Below, one piece after another: positions 7,826 through 19,038 of a stretch of DNA of 22,212 bases. The DNA is taken from contig NZ_JBDIAQ010000057.1 in the NCBI RefSeq assembly GCF_039812505.1, forward strand, positions 1 to 22,212. Direction: 5' to 3'. Within the stretch, counting starts at the first letter, position 1; each line of letters begins with the position of its first letter. The position numbers were made by a program, and so were the translations under genes. The stretch comes from Intrasporangium_A sp039812505 (GTDB lineage Bacteria; Actinomycetota; Actinomycetes; Actinomycetales; Dermatophilaceae). The notes under the pieces are model-generated. The model was not told where the DNA came from. It did no database searches and saw only the letters and a list, made by a program, of their open reading frames with translations.

Positions 7826-7915
7826 CCGAACCAGGGTCGGGGACGTCGAACTGAACCGAGCCGGGCGGCCGGTCGCGCCGCGAACGGGCGCCGGCACAGT
7901 GGCATACGGCCGGGG

Positions 7916-8863
7916 TCAGCGGGCCAACCGGCGCAGCGTCGCCCGCAGCGTCGCCTCCGCGTCGGCTCCCGCCCCCCGAGCTTCACGGACGAGGGCGAAC
8001 AGCCGGGCACCGAGGTCGTCCCCGGCAGCCGCCACCTCGACGCGTTCGGCGAGCCCGGCGCGTTCGAGGCGGGAGATCGCCTTGTCGGCGCGCGCGAGCG
8101 CCGGCAGTGACGCGGGAATGCCCTCGAGGGGGTCGCTGCGCTCGGGCTTCTCGGCCGCCTTGATGACCTCCCAGTTCCGCTCGACTGCCTCCGCCGTCGG
8201 CGCGTCGACCGAGCCGAAGACGTGGGGATGTCGCCGGACGAGCTTGTCCACGAGTCCGCCCGCGACGTCGTCGATGTCGAACGGCGCCTCCGGGTCCTCC
8301 TCGGCCACCCGGGACTGGAAGGCGACCTGGAGCAGCAGGTCACCCAGCTCCTCACGGACGAGCGCGGCGTCACCGGACTCGATGGCCTCGATCGCCTCGT
8401 GGGCCTCCTCGAGCAGGTAGGGCACGAGGGTCCGGGGGGTCTGCCTGGCATCCCACGGACACCCGCCGGGCGAACGGAGCCGGTCCATGACCGCGACGAC
8501 GTCGAGCAGCCGGGCGCCCTGCACGTCGTGGGAGCCGACGAGCAGCTCGACGTCCGGCGGGTCGGGGAGGCGGGACACCTCGGCGGCGATCGCATCGGTC
8601 AGCCCCGGATCGCCGTCGGCGGAGCCCACCCAGAGGAGGTTACGCTGCTCGGCTGTCTTGACCAGGTCACGGGCGAGCGTGGCCGGGGGCGAGGTCGGCC
8701 GGGTGTCGACGTCGAGTCCCGCCTCACGCAGGGCCTGCGCCTGGTACTCGCCCTGCCGGGCCCAGATCGCGTCGGCGGCATCGACGGCGTGCCACGCGTC
8801 GCGGGTCAGCAGTCCGGGGGCCACGCGTGGCGTCGTCAGCAGCAGGGTCAGCCGGCCCGCCAT
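7916..8863 (-). CDS. mazG: MazG family nucleoside triphosphate pyrophosphohydrolase
   Basis: The 315-residue house-cleaning enzyme converts NTPs or dNTPs to NMPs and pyrophosphate. The catalytic all-alpha NTP-PPase domain starts at GGCPWDARQT (133-142). Metal-binding acidic residues are in LLEEAHEAIEAI (Glu152, Glu153, Glu156) and EELGDLLLQV (Glu171, Glu172, Asp175). VDKLVRRHPHVFG (205-217) and ERNWEVIKAAEK (228-239) are also typical. The first 110 residues form a variable domain seen in actinobacterial MazG and are not catalytic by any motif I recognise. The C-terminal repeat of the fold is degenerate (GDDLGARLFALV). The ATG at 8863 is 13 bases after the lipoprotein stop, placing it last in the mfd operon. 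Its 3' end faces the EPS phosphotransferase gene across about 90 bases. Confidence 0.94.
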   Translation of the reverse strand: MAGRLTLLLTTPRVAPGLLTRDAWHAVDAADAIWARQGEYQAQALREAGLDVDTRPTSPPATLARDLVKTAEQRNLLWVGSADGDPGLTDAIAAEVSRLPDPPDVELLVGSHDVQGARLLDVVAVMDRLRSPGGCPWDARQTPRTLVPYLLEEAHEAIEAIESGDAALVREELGDLLLQVAFQSRVAEEDPEAPFDIDDVAGGLVDKLVRRHPHVFGSVDAPTAEAVERNWEVIKAAEKPERSDPLEGIPASLPALARADKAISRLERAGLAERVEVAAAGDDLGARLFALVREARGAGADAEATLRATLRRLAR

Positions 8864-8876
8864 CCGCGGTGCCGGC

Positions 8877-9419
8877 TCACTTCGAGGCCGGCGCGGCGGC
8901 GATCCAGTCGGGTGCCTGCTGGCCGAGGCTGAAGTAGACGGGGCCCTGGTCGGAGGGGACGAAGCTGCCGAAGCGCGGGTTGACCGAGATGCGGGCCTGC
9001 TTGAGGTCCGTGCGGTACTGCGCGACGTCGGCGCTGGTCATCTGCGCCGACTGGAGCAGCGCGACGGTCGAGACGAACGTCTTGGTCGTGTCGGTCGCAC
9101 CCGGCATCGCGTTGACGACGTTCGCGTAGGTCGCGTCGGGCTTCCAGCTCCCCGAGGCCGCCACGGTCTCGTGCAGCAGCGGGGCCGCGATGAGGGCGGT
9201 GACCACGATCTCCTCGGAGAAGTCGAGGTTGGCCGCGCGCAGCTGCTTGGCGGTCTCGGCCACGTCGGAGAGCCGGATGACGTGACCGTTGACCACGGCG
9301 GCCGCCTGCTGCTTGGTCACGGTGCTGCACGCGCCGAGCAGCGACACGGCCGCCACCCCCGCGACGGTACCGACGGCCAGCCGCTTGGCGGCACCGGTCT
9401 CACCTGACAGAGCCTTCAC
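8877..9419 (-). CDS. SurA N-terminal domain-like lipoprotein
   Basis: This 180-residue exported lipoprotein has a charged N-terminus, a hydrophobic core (residues 14-28) and a lipobox LGAC ending at Cys31, the expected diacylglycerol site. The stretch after it (AAAVVNGHVIRLSDVAETAKQL) resembles the helical N-terminal domain of SurA-type chaperones (a SurA_N-like fold). No PpiC/parvulin catalytic domain follows, so it is a chaperone-like protein without visible isomerase activity. The start is GTG at 9419 with an excellent AGGAGG site (9424-9429 on the complementary strand) four bases away. It sits 32 bases after mfd and before mazG, a conserved actinobacterial order. The function at the outer face of the membrane is inferred and unproven. 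Confidence 0.85.
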   Translation of the reverse strand: MKALSGETGAAKRLAVGTVAGVAAVSLLGACSTVTKQQAAAVVNGHVIRLSDVAETAKQLRAANLDFSEEIVVTALIAAPLLHETVAASGSWKPDATYANVVNAMPGATDTTKTFVSTVALLQSAQMTSADVAQYRTDLKQARISVNPRFGSFVPSDQGPVYFSLGQQAPDWIAAAPASK

Positions 9420-9451
9420 AGATCCTCCTAGGGCGGAATGCGGTTGCCATC

Positions 9452-13084
<3,633 letters not shown>

Positions 13085-13252
13085 CTGTGAAGCAGTCCCC
13101 AGGGATTCAGGCAGCACGAAAACCCGAGGTCAGGGCGACGACGGGTCCGGGCTCTAGGGTAATGCGCCGCACTCGCGCCCAGCCACGACCAAGGTCCAGA
13201 CGGGTTCATCCGCGTTGAACTACTCGAACAGGTCCTGAGGAGCATCGTTGGC

Positions 13253-13269
13253 GTCTCAGGGTCTGAGAC
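13253..13269. repeat. Perfect palindrome, 7-base arms
   Basis: GTCTCAG at 13253-13259 is followed by the 3-base spacer GGT and its exact inverse CTGAGAC at 13263-13269. It lies about 170 bases before mfd and 270 bases before the DUF4082 gene. The length and symmetry suit a dimeric repressor site, but a small hairpin is equally possible. Confidence 0.5.
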
Positions 13270-13363
13270 AGACCTTGTCGGATGTGAATGGTCGTCCAAC
13301 CCGTTCAACCGTGGGGATTCGTGCTCCGCCTCGCGCGGTTTGTCCGTTTATCATGCCTTCGGC

Positions 13364-13377
13364 CACAGCACGCTGTG
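13364..13377. repeat. Short palindrome, operator-like
   Basis: CACAGC (13364-13369) and GCTGTG (13372-13377) are exact inverses separated by AC. The site is about 165 bases before the DUF4082 start. It could bind a dimeric regulator; a 6-base arm can also occur by chance. Confidence 0.35.
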
Positions 13378-13540
13378 TTCGCGCTATCGATGACTGATTG
13401 TTATCGTCTGTGCGGTTCGCGCCGCGCCGAGCCGGTACTGGGGTTCGATGCGGCGGCAGCAGCAGGTCCACGCTGGTCCTGTCGCGACGAACTCCCGAGT
13501 GCCCCCTTCCCCTCGGGGGGCGCGTGACCCTGGAGCAGAC

Positions 13541-15322
13541 ATGAACGACCCCACCCCTCAAGAGCAGCGCGGCGACAGGCGCGAGGGCCGCACTCGCGCC
13601 TTCGCGCTGCCGCTCAAACCCGGATCCCGGCGTCGGATCGTCGTCGCTGGCCTGGCCGCGGTCGCCGTGGCCGGCACGGTCGTCGCGACCCTGAGCGGAG
13701 GCCTCACCGCTTCCGCAGCCGCGAACACCTACTCGATCTGGCCCAGCACCACTGTGCCAGGGACGGTCGCCGACAACGACACCGCCTCCGTCGAGGTCGG
13801 CACCCGTTTCACGACCAACACCCCTGGCTGGGTGACGGCCGTTCGCTACTACAAGGGAGCGGAGAACACCGGCACCAAGGTCGGCAAGCTGTGGGACTCC
13901 TCAGGTCGACTCTTGGCCCAGACGACCTTCTCGGGTGAGACCAGGTCCGGGTGGCAGCAGGCCGCCCTCAGCGCCCCGGTGGAGCTCAAGACCGGTGTCA
14001 ACTACGTCGTCTCCTACCGTGCCCCTCAGGGCCGTTACGCGGACGACCAGTACGCGCTCTCGCCGAGCAAGTCCCGGGTCAATCATGCGCTTACTGCGAC
14101 GCAAGGCGTCTACACGTACGCCGGGTGGGGAATGCCGCGGGAGACGTGGCGCGACTCGAACTACTTCGTCGATGTCGTCTTCACGACTGTCCGACCGGGT
14201 AACCCGGCGCCGCCAGCAACCACCGCACCCCAGCCAAGTACCACCACGCCAAGGCCCACTGCTAGCACCACCACCGCGCCTCGGCCGAGTACCACGAGTG
14301 CGTCCAGGCCCACCACCAGCACCACCACCACCAGCACCACCACCACCAGCACCACCACCGCGCCCCGGCCTACCGCCACTGAGACATCCAAAGCAGGCTG
14401 CGTGGGCGACCCGAACACACCGGGGGGACCGGACCCATGGGGCGGCTGTTGGCCCGGCCCGCAGAACACTGGCTATCCGAAAGGTCTCCCTGGAGACACT
14501 CGTAAACCGGTGACGTTGACGACCTACACAGGGCCGACCACAATCCGTTCATGCGGCATCGTAATCGACTCTAAGATTGTCAACCAAGACCTCCTCGTCG
14601 AGGCTGGCAACGGCACCGATCTGAATAAGCCGTGCGTCACGATCCGCAACTCCCTAATAAAGGGCGTGGTCTTCGCCGAGAAGACGTCATACGGCCCCTT
14701 CCTTATCGAGGACACAGAGGTCGTCCCGAACAGCCTCTCGTGGTGGGAAAATGTCGGCAGATCCAACTTCCGCGCTATCCGCGTCAACTCTCACGGATCA
14801 GAAGGAGTCGTCAAGTGTGACTCTAATTGCGAAGTGAAGGACACGTGGGTCCACGGAATGACTCTTGCGAAAGCCTATCACTACAACGCGGTAGGTGGGA
14901 ATGGAACGAACGGTTATCTAATTGAGCACAACTTCCTGTCGTGCGGAGACTGGTCTTCTGTGATGCCCGGCGACCTTGCGGACGGGGGATGTTCCGCAGT
15001 CATCGGGTTCTACGGCGATTTCGCACCCAACCAGAACATAACAATCAACCGCAACTTCCTGATCTCGACATTTGACATGAGCGAGAACGGTAAACACCGA
15101 CAGGCGGCCTATTGTCTTAATCCGGGCTACTACCCGACTAAGGCCTATCCAGATACCCGAAACATCAGCGTAACTAACAACGTCTTCGGACGGGGCGGAT
15201 CTGGCAAATGTGGAGTTTACGGGCCCACCAACAGCCTCAACGCCATCGGACGTCCCAACGGAAACGTCTGGAGCAACAATCACTTCGATGACGGCACCGT
15301 GATCAACCGAGTTGAGGAGTGA
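13541..15322 (+). CDS. Secreted DUF4082 protein with Thr/Pro-rich linker and beta-helix-like C-terminal domain
   Basis: A 593-residue exported protein. A basic N-terminus (1-32) precedes a hydrophobic signal segment (33-56) ending in TASAAANT, a likely signal peptidase site. Residues about 62-216 match DUF4082 (PF13313), a beta-sandwich-like domain of secreted actinobacterial proteins often joined to carbohydrate-related modules: WVTAVRYYKG, GKLWDSSGRLLAQTTF, GWQQAALSAPVEL, YVVSYRAPQGRYA. Residues 217-285 are a Thr/Pro/Ser linker. Residues 286-593 look like a right-handed parallel beta-helix: repeated short Val/Ile strands and Asn-rich turns (VTIRNSLIKGVVF, YLIEHNFLSC, ITINRNFLIST, ISVTNNVFG) and ten cysteines. 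Such folds bind or cleave polysaccharides. ATG 13541 has GGAG (13532-13535) at good spacing; the frame starts earlier at 13448 without support. Catalytic residues are not identifiable. Confidence 0.85.
   Translation: MNDPTPQEQRGDRREGRTRAFALPLKPGSRRRIVVAGLAAVAVAGTVVATLSGGLTASAAANTYSIWPSTTVPGTVADNDTASVEVGTRFTTNTPGWVTAVRYYKGAENTGTKVGKLWDSSGRLLAQTTFSGETRSGWQQAALSAPVELKTGVNYVVSYRAPQGRYADDQYALSPSKSRVNHALTATQGVYTYAGWGMPRETWRDSNYFVDVVFTTVRPGNPAPPATTAPQPSTTTPRPTASTTTAPRPSTTSASRPTTSTTTTSTTTTSTTTAPRPTATETSKAGCVGDPNTPGGPDPWGGCWPGPQNTGYPKGLPGDTRKPVTLTTYTGPTTIRSCGIVIDSKIVNQDLLVEAGNGTDLNKPCVTIRNSLIKGVVFAEKTSYGPFLIEDTEVVPNSLSWWENVGRSNFRAIRVNSHGSEGVVKCDSNCEVKDTWVHGMTLAKAYHYNAVGGNGTNGYLIEHNFLSCGDWSSVMPGDLADGGCSAVIGFYGDFAPNQNITINRNFLISTFDMSENGKHRQAAYCLNPGYYPTKAYPDTRNISVTNNVFGRGGSGKCGVYGPTNSLNAIGRPNGNVWSNNHFDDGTVINRVEE
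14311..14350 (+). repeat. In-frame tandem 15-base repeats coding TTTTS
   Basis: The 15-base unit ACCACCACCACCAGC occurs twice without change (14321-14335 and 14336-14350), preceded by a partial copy at 14311-14320. It codes for TTTTS twice (residues 261-270) inside the Thr/Pro linker. Looser repeats of APRPS/APRPT surround it from about residue 224. Any gain or loss of whole units would keep the reading frame. Confidence 0.85.
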
Positions 15323-15333
15323 CGCAGCGTCAC
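15319..15333. terminator. Short perfect hairpin at convergent gene ends
   Basis: GTGACGC (15319-15325) and GCGTCAC (15327-15333) are exact inverses around one base, containing the stop codon of the DUF4082 gene and lying 7 bases from the stop of the convergent glycosyltransferase. As a hairpin it would have six pairs and a 3-base loop. It is weaker than the hairpin at 1505-1554 and may be helped by a second inverted pair at 15346-15357/15390-15401 (11 of 12 matched). Confidence 0.45.
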
Positions 15334-15339
15334 TATTGG

Positions 15340-16578
15340 TTAGTTGAGGCGGGGCCCAGGAACGAGCGTTACAGGCTCACTCCCACTGTGGGCTCCGCCT
15401 CGCTGCTCGCCCAACGGCACAGCACGAGGCTCGGACCAAACAGCGGGAGGCTCAACGACAGCAGGCCCGCCGAATATCCATACTCCATCGTCCTGCACCC
15501 CAAGAACCCACTCCGACATGTCTGGAACCTGCTCAACCAGCGTCTGAAGATCGTCCATTGACAGGCCGGACAGCATCACGGACTCGCCGGGCTGCCGCGC
15601 AGTGAGGAGTGACACGGCGTCAGCCAACTTCGTGACGACTTGGAAGGACACCACTTTGTGGTAACGGTTCAGCCGTACCGATGTCGATGCGTATTCAGCA
15701 AAGGCCCCACCACGGTCCAGATTAATGACACGCAATGGTACCGTTCTACTCCACTTTAGCAGGTCCACATCCTCTCGGATATCGCAGGAGAGGACACGAG
15801 TCTTGAATGAGGATCGTTGTCGATGAGTCTGCACCGACCCGCGGAGCCACCGTAGGCGCCACCGATGGTCGCGGATCACGGGTGCATCTCTCCACGATGA
15901 GGATCGTGAACCGATTGTGCCGCAAGTCGTCCGGACTGGCAGGAACTCAGGGTAAAGGGTCGCTACACGTCTGTGCGCGGCATCCAGTCGATCGAGGTTG
16001 ATCGTCTTGCTGTTGTGAGTGATCGCGAGGTTGGCTGCGCCGACTCCGAGACCGAGGCGCCGCATCCGCAACCCGTACTCAACGGTATATGCGTGCCAGG
16101 AGAGGTCTGAGTCAATGCATAGGGGGTGCGCCAGAATCCGGTCTCGCCTGACCAGAAAGAGCACCTCGTCCAAACTGTCGACGTTGACGGGGGCGTCGGC
16201 GTCCTCGCCAATGACTAGCACGCGGTCACGCATACGACCGTAGGACCTACCGTCGCCGGTGACGCCGTTGGCGCCAAGGACCCCCCATCTGTCACCATCC
16301 AAATGGGTACCGACTTCTGCAATCCGGTCGATCGAGTGCAGGTACACGTCCTGATGGACGAAGACGACGACATCGTGACGTGCGTTGGCCGCGCCGTGGT
16401 TGAGTGCTGCCCCGGCGGAGGTGAACTCGTGCTGCCGGTTGTCGACCGGGATGTAGTCGACATCGACGTCACCGGCGTACGCAGCGATTGACCGGTCCAA
16501 GCAGTCCTGCCGCATCGCCAAGTCGTTGAACACACATACGATCGAGATACCCGGCACGCGCCAGTCCTGGTCCGACAT
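15340..16578 (-). CDS. GT2-like glycosyltransferase with unassigned C-terminal region
   Basis: The 412-residue cytoplasmic protein begins with ISIVCVFNDLAMRQDCLDRSI (11-31) and contains FVHQDVYL (73-80), the hallmark of the glycosyltransferase family PF13712 in which HQD replaces the usual DxD. SLDEVLFLVRRDRI (135-148), LSWHAYTVEYGLRMRRLG (159-176) and an ITHNS motif (186-190) complete a GT-A domain to about residue 215. Residues 250-412 match no domain I can name. Start ATG 16578 is chosen because GAGGGG lies 10 bases upstream; an ATG at 16605 adding 9 residues is possible. The gene is 70 bases after the upstream GT4 gene and is last in the operon. It is less G/C-rich than its neighbours upstream, as is the adjoining end of the DUF4082 gene. 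Confidence 0.82.
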   Translation of the reverse strand: MSDQDWRVPGISIVCVFNDLAMRQDCLDRSIAAYAGDVDVDYIPVDNRQHEFTSAGAALNHGAANARHDVVVFVHQDVYLHSIDRIAEVGTHLDGDRWGVLGANGVTGDGRSYGRMRDRVLVIGEDADAPVNVDSLDEVLFLVRRDRILAHPLCIDSDLSWHAYTVEYGLRMRRLGLGVGAANLAITHNSKTINLDRLDAAHRRVATLYPEFLPVRTTCGTIGSRSSSWRDAPVIRDHRWRLRWLRGSVQTHRQRSSFKTRVLSCDIREDVDLLKWSRTVPLRVINLDRGGAFAEYASTSVRLNRYHKVVSFQVVTKLADAVSLLTARQPGESVMLSGLSMDDLQTLVEQVPDMSEWVLGVQDDGVWIFGGPAVVEPPAVWSEPRAVPLGEQRGGAHSGSEPVTLVPGPRLN

Positions 16579-16648
16579 CCCCCGTTGTCCCCTCTCCTCT
16601 TGCATTTGGGCCCAATCCTCGCATCCGTCCGTCGTTGTGTCAGACGAA

Positions 16649-17785
16649 TCAGTCGTTGCCCTCACGGACGAGCCCGGCCACGGCCTCGTCGAAGGCCGCC
16701 GCGGAGTACATGTCCTCCACCCTCTGTCGGCCTGCTGCGCCGAGGCTTGCCCTGGAGTCCGCACGCTCGAGCAGCTCCACGACTGCGTCCGCCAGCGCGT
16801 CGACATCCTCGACCGGGACGAGGATGCCCGCGTCGCCGATCTGCTGCGGCACGCCGCCCACAGCGAAGGCCACGACCGGAACGCCGAGCGACATGGCTTC
16901 CAGCACCACCAGCGGGAAAGGGTCGTCACGGGACGGGAGGGTGGCGATGTCGAACCGTCGCATGTGTGGGTAGGGGTTGTCCCGTGGCCCGATGAACTCG
17001 ATCGGCTCCCCGGGCAGGGTTTGCACGGCCTCAGCGACGTCGCCCACCCAGACGAACCGGACCCGAAGCTGAGGCAGTCGCTGCAGCACGATCCGCGCCG
17101 CCTGCACCCAGAGGTCGGGCCCCTTGCGGCGCTCCGCGGTCCCGCAACAGCCGATGACCAGCTCGTCAGGCTCGTACGTGGAGTCGAGCGCCTCTTTCGC
17201 CCGTCGCTCGACCTCAGCAGCGTCAGGCACGGAGGGAACCAAGGTCAGGTCGCCCGGTGCCCGGCCGAGCAGACGCGCCACGTCGTCACGGACGCTCGGA
17301 GAGCAGGCGATCAGCTGTACGCCTGTCAGTCCGGCCGTCACTGAAGCTGCATCGAGGAACTGTCCGGCCACCGCAGCCGACTCATGCAGGTGCAGAACGG
17401 TCCGACGCCGGAGCCAACGGGCCGCACGCAGGTATGACGCGGCAGCAGAGGAGTTGACGTACACCACGTCCGCCCTGCTGGCCAGTATGACTCCGGCGGC
17501 GGCAAGCTGGTCGGCCAACCGAGCCACCCGATTACCACCCGGTAAGCGCCTGAGCCGTCGTCGAGCGCGATGCAGCGGTTCTACGGAGGCTGGAGCGACT
17601 GCCTTGAAGTCGGTCATCAGTGGCCCTGCCGTGCGGGACACGATGCGCACGTCGTCACCAGCACGGACCAGCCCACGAGCGATCATTACTGCAACGCGAG
17701 GTGCACCTGATCGTGAGGCTTCGTGGCTGACCAGCAGGACACGCCTTCGTGGCCCTGAAGCAGTCGGCCTTGAGCGTCGCCTCAT
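16649..17785 (-). CDS. GT4 family glycosyltransferase (group 1)
   Basis: This 378-residue GT-B fold enzyme would add a sugar from a nucleotide donor to the lipid-linked glycan. The N-terminal Rossmann half begins RRVLLVSHEASRSGAPRVAVMIARGL, with the Gly-rich acceptor loop SGAP. The C-terminal donor half has IGCCGTAERRKGPDLWVQAA, FVWVGD, FIGPRDNP and DPFPLVVLEAMSLGVPVVAF. In the E-x7-E motif the first Glu is Asp, a common variant in proteins with DPFPLV; the second Glu is present. GGVPQQIGDAGILVPVEDVDALADAV closes the domain. The ATG at 17785 overlaps the previous stop as ATGA with GAGG upstream; the alternative GTG at 17812 is less likely. The donor and linkage are unknown. Confidence 0.9.
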   Translation of the reverse strand: MRRRSRPTASGPRRRVLLVSHEASRSGAPRVAVMIARGLVRAGDDVRIVSRTAGPLMTDFKAVAPASVEPLHRARRRLRRLPGGNRVARLADQLAAAGVILASRADVVYVNSSAAASYLRAARWLRRRTVLHLHESAAVAGQFLDAASVTAGLTGVQLIACSPSVRDDVARLLGRAPGDLTLVPSVPDAAEVERRAKEALDSTYEPDELVIGCCGTAERRKGPDLWVQAARIVLQRLPQLRVRFVWVGDVAEAVQTLPGEPIEFIGPRDNPYPHMRRFDIATLPSRDDPFPLVVLEAMSLGVPVVAFAVGGVPQQIGDAGILVPVEDVDALADAVVELLERADSRASLGAAGRQRVEDMYSAAAFDEAVAGLVREGND

Positions 17786-19038
17786 CCGAGAGCACCTCGC
17801 AGGGCATGCCACTGCTCACGGGCAGTTCCTCTGGCGACCTGCGCGGCCGCGACGACGAATCGTTGCGGCGTGGAAGGCAGGTGGGCCAGCGTGAACCGGT
17901 AGATCTGCTCGAGCCGGGCGGCGCCGGTCTCGAGTCCGAACCTGGCACGGACCTCCGAGAGACCGAACTCGCCGAGCGTGAGCCGCCGTTCGGCGCCGCT
18001 GAGCGACTGGACCAGCGCCGCCAGATGACGGACCGGGTCGTCCGGCCGCTGCACACCGTAGAAGCCGGCGTCGTAGAAGTAGTCCGCGCTGGCCGGCTCG
18101 AAGACGCGGGCGAAACCATGCTGTCCGAGCACGACAAGCGGCTTGCCGTGGGCCAGAGCTCGGAGCGCCGAGCCTCCCATGCCCAAGGCGATGTCCGCCG
18201 CGTCGTACGCCGGTCGTGGGTCGCTCATCGAACCGGTCAGCACCACCGCGGTCCTACCGAGGCGATGGTTGACGTCTTCGGCCGACGTCCGGATCTGCTG
18301 GAAGGCATCGCCGTCCCCGACGATGACCAGCCGCAGCCGAGGGTCGCTCGTCTCCATGGCGCGGATGGCGTAGCCGAGCCCCTCCGCCTTGAGGTGCTCG
18401 TCGACTCGGCCGACCACCACGACAGCCAGCTCGTCATCGCCGATGCCCCAGGTGTGGCGAAACTCCCTTCCCCGACTGGCATCGGGAGCGTCGGCCACGA
18501 GGTCAATCGGCGGCTCCATGAGCCAAACGCGGCCCGCGTGACGCGGCTCCAACTCGTCACGCAGACGCTGGGTGCCGACGATGACCGGCGTGTGCCGGGG
18601 GGTGTAGAACACGTTCTCCATCATCCAGTTCGTGACAATCGCTACCCCTGGCCGCCTGGACACCATGGCTGCGGTCGCGGCCGGTCCGAGCCACGGCCCG
18701 AACACGTGAGTGACGTCCGCCCCGACCACACCGGCCAGCTCGTGGATCTGGCGCGCTCGGTCGACGATTCGTGCCTGAGCGGGGAGCAACGTCGGACTGA
18801 AGCCGCGACTCGCGGCATACGGCAGCAGGGATACCTTGACGTCCTCCTCGATGGCGAACACCGACACCCGGTGGCCCCGCTGCCGCAAGGTCCATCCCAG
18901 GTCCAACGCATTGATGGGGCATCCGCCCAGCGCCAGACCCTCCAGTCCGATCAGCACACTCAGCGGCGGTTCGGATGCGGGGATCGCTGCCAGGGGCGCC
19001 AGATCCGACGCTGCGGTCGACGTCCGCAGATCCGTCAC
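17782..19038 (-). CDS. GT4-like glycosyltransferase, atypical donor motif
   Basis: This 418-residue protein has a GT-B layout. LSVLIGLEGLALGGCPINALDLGWTL near residue 26 is the acceptor-side glycine-rich loop, VTHVFGPWLGP and NWMMENVFYTPRHTP follow, and AVVVVGRVDEHLKAEGLGYAIRAM with LVIVGDGD mark the donor half. The expected E-x7-E motif is not present: the equivalent stretch reads GMGGSALRALAHGKPLVVLG, with neither Glu. The last 35 residues are a helical tail. The start is GTG at 19038, overlapping the flippase stop as GTGA, with GAGG four bases upstream. It may be a retaining transferase with altered donor contacts, or a non-catalytic relative. Its operon position supports an EPS role. Confidence 0.85.
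   Translation of the reverse strand: MTDLRTSTAASDLAPLAAIPASEPPLSVLIGLEGLALGGCPINALDLGWTLRQRGHRVSVFAIEEDVKVSLLPYAASRGFSPTLLPAQARIVDRARQIHELAGVVGADVTHVFGPWLGPAATAAMVSRRPGVAIVTNWMMENVFYTPRHTPVIVGTQRLRDELEPRHAGRVWLMEPPIDLVADAPDASRGREFRHTWGIGDDELAVVVVGRVDEHLKAEGLGYAIRAMETSDPRLRLVIVGDGDAFQQIRTSAEDVNHRLGRTAVVLTGSMSDPRPAYDAADIALGMGGSALRALAHGKPLVVLGQHGFARVFEPASADYFYDAGFYGVQRPDDPVRHLAALVQSLSGAERRLTLGEFGLSEVRARFGLETGAARLEQIYRFTLAHLPSTPQRFVVAAAQVARGTAREQWHALRGALG

Larger units (their letters stand above)
13085..13540. promoter_or_regulatory. Divergent intergenic region between mfd and the DUF4082 gene
   Basis: About 450 bases with no supported gene; short frames on both strands lack recognisable domains or ribosome-binding sites. 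It should contain the mfd promoter and the promoter of the secreted DUF4082 gene. Two short perfect palindromes (separate entries) lie within it. A TACCCT -10-like hexamer occurs on the minus strand near 13160, without a good -35. I searched by eye for c-di-GMP-I and c-di-AMP riboswitch cores and saw none. Confidence 0.55.

Noticed and set aside
7826..7915. Possible terminator between the phosphotransferase and mazG
   Set aside because: Only a 5-base stem (GCGGC 7865-7869 with GCCGC 7877-7881) was found in very G/C-rich DNA, which is expected by chance.
13118..13540. Riboswitch upstream of the secreted DUF4082 gene
   Set aside because: The long leader invited the idea, but neither the conserved c-di-GMP-I nor c-di-AMP core strings could be found.
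13256..13561. A 101-codon minus-strand open frame in the mfd/DUF4082 intergenic region
   Set aside because: No ribosome-binding site or domain, Arg-rich composition, and it overlaps the start of the DUF4082 gene.
16579..16929. Extension of the GT2-like protein upstream to 16929
   Set aside because: The added 117 residues overlap the 3' end of the GT4 gene in another frame and have shadow composition (Ser/Arg/Trp-rich).
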